From positions 4,030,001-4,094,000 of the forward strand of contig CM036632.1 in assembly GCA_020746105.1 (NCBI GenBank): a stretch of 64,000 nt of DNA. Direction: 5' to 3'. Of this stretch, positions 61,512 through 64,000 are shown piece after piece (positions within the stretch are counted from its first letter, which is position 1; each line of letters begins with the position of its first letter). A program made the translations under genes and the position numbers. The stretch is from Trogon surrucura. Lineage: Eukaryota > Chordata > Aves > Trogoniformes > Trogonidae. Below the pieces are notes generated by a model, which was given only the letters and a program-made list of their open reading frames with translations, was not told where the DNA came from and ran no database searches.

Positions 61512-64000
61512 CTGTGGGAAGGGACACGGGGGTGTCAGGGCGCTTTGGGCACCCCGCACGGGATTCCCGGGCGGTCTCGGTCCTACCTGCCAGCTCCCGC
61601 TGCTCGGGGCTCACTTTGCCGGCAGCCAAGATCATGGGGACGCTGCCGAAGTAGCCGTTGGTGATGCCCATGAGGAGGGAGAAGATGCAGGGCCAGGCGG
61701 GGTGGCCGAAGGTGGGTTTCCCGTTGGGGTAGACGCACATGATGAAGAGGGGGATGAAGACCACACGGAGGCAGGAGTAAATGAGGAGGTGGGTCCCTCT
61801 CCAGTCGTAGGGCAAGGCAGCCAGGATCTGCAGCGAGGGGCAGAGACCGTGATGGGGGTCATGGGTGCAAAAAGGAGCCTGAGGAGGCCAACATGTTGCC
61901 CAAAATTGGTCAGCAGGGAGGAGACAAGGTAATGGAAACACCAACTGCTGCAGGAGCCCAACCTCAGCTGTGCCTGAGAGCAAACCTCGTGCTAGTGGGA
62001 TACCCACGAGGTAGAGATGATCCTCAGTGGGCACAAGCAGCTTTGAAAAACGATACGAAAAAGAGGGAGGCCCCCACTGTGCTGGTGTCGGCCTCTCCTA
62101 CCTTGCCGACGAAGTCGGAGAGGTTGAAGATGGCCATGATGAGGATGGGGAGCCATTCCCCCAGCGTGCAGTTGTGGATCTCCGACTCCAGCCCGGGAAA
62201 GAGGCACAGCGTGATGAAGTAGGTCATGGCAATGGAGAGCATGTACGCCCAGATGAGCCGGGACACGACGTAGCGGTGGAGCAGCATGTCTGGCAGGGAC
62301 AGGCAGCACAGCTCAGCCAAAACTGGCAGCCCTCCCCTTACAGAGCCTGAAAGTCTTCCCTGCACCCCAACAGTGGCCTCCAAAGCTGAGATTGCCCCAT
62401 GGTTTTGGGCACATTGAGAAAGGGATGACTCTTCCCCAAGGCCCTGGGCCACCAGTCACTCTCTCTGCCCTGTAAATCTGCAAAAACCTGCCTCCTCGCT
62501 GGCATGGTTTCCACCCCCTCCCCTTCCCAAGCTCAACACCCACCTCTGAAGCTGGGCCAGCTCCTCTTGATTTTGGGCCGAGGGACGTCGAAGCGCATGT
62601 AGGTGCCGCTGCCAGCCAACTCAGCTTCGGGGCCCGGGCTGCCCTGGGGGGAGCTCGGCTGCCCCCGCTGCCGGTTCTCCTGGGTGGAGGGGAGAGGGGA
62701 CACCAGTGCTGAACTGTGGTGGCCAGAGGGCCCCCAGGGGCCAGCGGGGAAACCCGCCCTGCAGCTTACAAATCGGATGTCCTCAGCGGTGACGTCATGG
62801 TGGACGCGGTAGCCCGTCCTGTGGTCACCGGCGCCCCGGGTCTCGGGGAGACCCTTGCGGGAGCAGGTCGTGTAGTAGCGGACAAAGCGAGTGCGCTTCA
62901 CCAGGAGGTGGAGGATGAAGCACGTCAGCTCCATGCCGATGGAGATGAAGAAGAAGATGACCGTGTTCTCCTTCTCGTCTGACAGCAGCAGCTTGGTGAA
63001 GATCCGGCTGAGCGAGATGATGACCCCAGCGGTGCCTGGTAGCATGGGAGAGCTATCGGCACTGAGCCCCACGGCTCAGGGACCCCTGCCACCCCCTCAC
63101 TGCGAGGATGTGATGCCTCCAGGCGTGGAGGAGATACCCATGGGTGATTTTTTGGGGTGATGAAGCCGGTTCCTGCCAGACGTCCCCACCCCCAGCTCAG
63201 CATGGCAGTGCAAATGATTTAGAAAACAAACGCACGGGTTTGCTGGGAAGCACTCTGGGGTGTCCTTGATTGGCTGGCAACCCAACTGGGTGCTGCCGGG
63301 GACAGCAGGGTCCCAGGTATGACTCCCAGGGGCCCCAGGAGAGCGTGCAGGAGGATCACACCCAAGCAAGCCCGGGCAGACATGGACGTGGGCAGCGGCC
63401 GCGGGTACTTACTCTCGCCCGTCATCACTCCCTGCGTGTAGCGCTTGGGCAGCAGCCCCGTGTAGCCGTAGAAGCTGGATTGCTGCACTTCAGGAGAGAC
63501 GTGCCGAGGGGAGAAGGAGGGATTATTGCTGCGGCCGAAACACCACGGAGAGGGGAAGAAACCTCGGTGGGACCCCATGTGCTGTGCCACCCAAGAGCTG
63601 CACCCACTCTGCCGTAGAGCCTAAAGCCTCCTTGCCCCAAAATGGGGGGTCTTTTTGCCCTCCCTGGATGCCCTACCAAGCTGTTCCCACCAAGAGTGAC
63701 CACCACATGCAGGGGCTTGGGAAGCCACCATGGCGATTCAGATAGCAAAGCCATCGTGTTAGCCCAGACCGATGGTGTTGGGGACCAGCACAGTTTAGTG
63801 CTGGTGCCCCTGGGCAGTCCCATGGTGCCTGGACAGAGGTGAAGGGGATGGAGCAGGGACACAAGGGTCAGGTTATAGCAATCAGAGCAAGAGGTTGTCC
63901 TGGGACACTATGGCTCTTGGGAATGGGGTTTTCTCACCCCTGGGGCTGCCGTCCCACATACCTGTGCAGCCAAAGGCCACCACCCCGACAGCGACCAGGT
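61369..64000 (-). CDS. SLC29A4: SLC29A4 (PMAT/ENT4), 3' part of the gene
   Basis: Seven coding exons give the C-terminal 361 or so residues of about 530. SLC29A4 is a plasma-membrane equilibrative transporter of the SLC29 family; mammalian PMAT carries monoamines and organic cations, and adenosine at low pH. The order read here is a membrane segment at the window edge, YGYTGLLPKRYTQGVMTGES, helices with IISLSRIFTKLLLSDEKENT and IFFFISIGMELTCFILHLLV, the large cytoplasmic loop, and five further C-terminal helices. It ends in NGSFTSGY, whose NGS is an N-glycosylation sequon on the extracellular C-terminus. All junctions keep frame. The gene lies tail to tail with TNRC18, as I recall for human 7p22. 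The 5' exons and promoter are outside the window. Confidence 0.95.
61587..61827 (-). CDS. SLC29A4: SLC29A4 penultimate exon
   Basis: The exon encodes ILAALPYDWRGTHLLIYSCL, RVVFIPLFIMCVYPNGKPTF and then GITNGYFGSVPMILAAGKVS, with EQRELAG at the end. It spans two or three helices. Phase 0 in, 1 out (GCAG|GTAGG). It agrees closely with mammalian PMAT (PMILAAGKVSP). Confidence 0.96.
62102..62289 (-). CDS. SLC29A4: SLC29A4 exon with FNLSDFVGK
   Basis: The exon encodes MLLHRYVVSRLIWAYMLSIA, then TYFITLCLFPGLESEIHNCT and EWLPILIMAIFNLSDFVGK. It holds two hydrophobic helices joined by a loop. The FNLSD(F/L)xGK block is an ENT-family signature. Phase 1 in, 0 out (AAG|GTAGG). Confidence 0.96.
62544..62679 (-). 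CDS. SLC29A4: SLC29A4 exon, cytoplasmic loop
   Basis: The exon encodes a hydrophilic loop (ENRQRGQPSSPQGSPGPEAE) ending TYMRFDVPRPKIKRSWPSFR. The loop between helices 6 and 7 is long in ENTs, and YMRFDVPRP is shared with human PMAT as I recall it. The Ser/Pro-rich part diverges freely. Phases 0 in, 1 out. Confidence 0.94.
62770..63035 (-). CDS. SLC29A4: SLC29A4 exon with helices 5-6
   Basis: The exon encodes TAGVIISLSRIFTKLLLSDE, IFFFISIGMELTCFILHLLV and then RTRFVRYYTTCSRKGLPETR, ending GYRVHHDVTAEDIRF. The first helix and the ISLSRI(F/L)TKLLL block are strongly conserved in PMAT. Phases 1 in, 0 out (TTT|GTAAGC). Confidence 0.95.
63413..63487 (-). CDS. SLC29A4: SLC29A4 exon, YGYTG loop
   Basis: A 75-base, phase 1-1 exon encoding QQSSFYGYTGLLPKRYTQGV and MTGE, a loop that is nearly invariant in PMAT. 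Acceptor CTCCTGAAG, donor GCGAGA|GTAAGT. The flanking introns (63036-63412, 63488-63961) show nothing I recognise. Confidence 0.94.
63962..64000 (-). CDS. SLC29A4: SLC29A4 exon, cut by the window end
   Basis: Only the 3' 39 bases are inside the window. They encode LVAVGVVAFGCT, the end of a transmembrane helix, with a donor ACAG|GTATGT. The phase fits the next exon (split Val codon). The 5' part lies beyond 64000. Confidence 0.88.

Overview
The window is bird nuclear DNA. Three CR1 LINE fragments of avian type lie in introns, and two vertebrate genes with compact, GC-rich introns fill most of the sequence. The first 5.5 kb are a CpG-rich promoter region full of long C/G and T homopolymers. 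I cannot name the species.

Gene 1, plus strand, about 3.3-60 kb: TNRC18 (trinucleotide-repeat-containing 18), apparently complete. It has a non-coding first exon ending at 3531, a second exon carrying the start codon at 5036, a 16-kb intron, and then 27 coding exons from 21239 to the stop at 57848-57850. Joined, the exons encode about 2,936 residues once one extra base in exon 9 is discounted. I recall the human protein as about 2,970 residues. Domain order: serine/proline-rich N-terminus, Gln-rich and charged coiled coils, an AT-hook, three acidic exons, a Tudor-like module (exons 21-24), a second AT-hook-like motif, a poly-Ser tract, and a C-terminal BAH domain (exons 27-29). The gene is identified by exon-by-exon agreement with the vertebrate TNRC18 protein as I remember it, not by a database search.

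Gene 2, minus strand, 64000-61369: the last seven coding exons of SLC29A4 (PMAT/ENT4, an equilibrative nucleoside and monoamine transporter). Its 5' half lies outside the window. The two genes converge tail to tail, as I recall for human 7p22.

The best leads are: a leader with three uORFs and a G-tract just before the TNRC18 start; an exon expected between exons 2 and 3 that I cannot find; a one-base frame break in a C run of exon 9; a weak splice donor after exon 16 whose read-through gives a stop and a downstream poly(A) signal, predicting a protein without the chromatin-reader domains; two YY1-type sites on the minus strand in the same intron; a SUMO-interaction motif plus several SUMO-acceptor motifs; and a possible exon-duplication series in exons 16-18. 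I see no RNA genes, CRISPR arrays or intact mobile elements.
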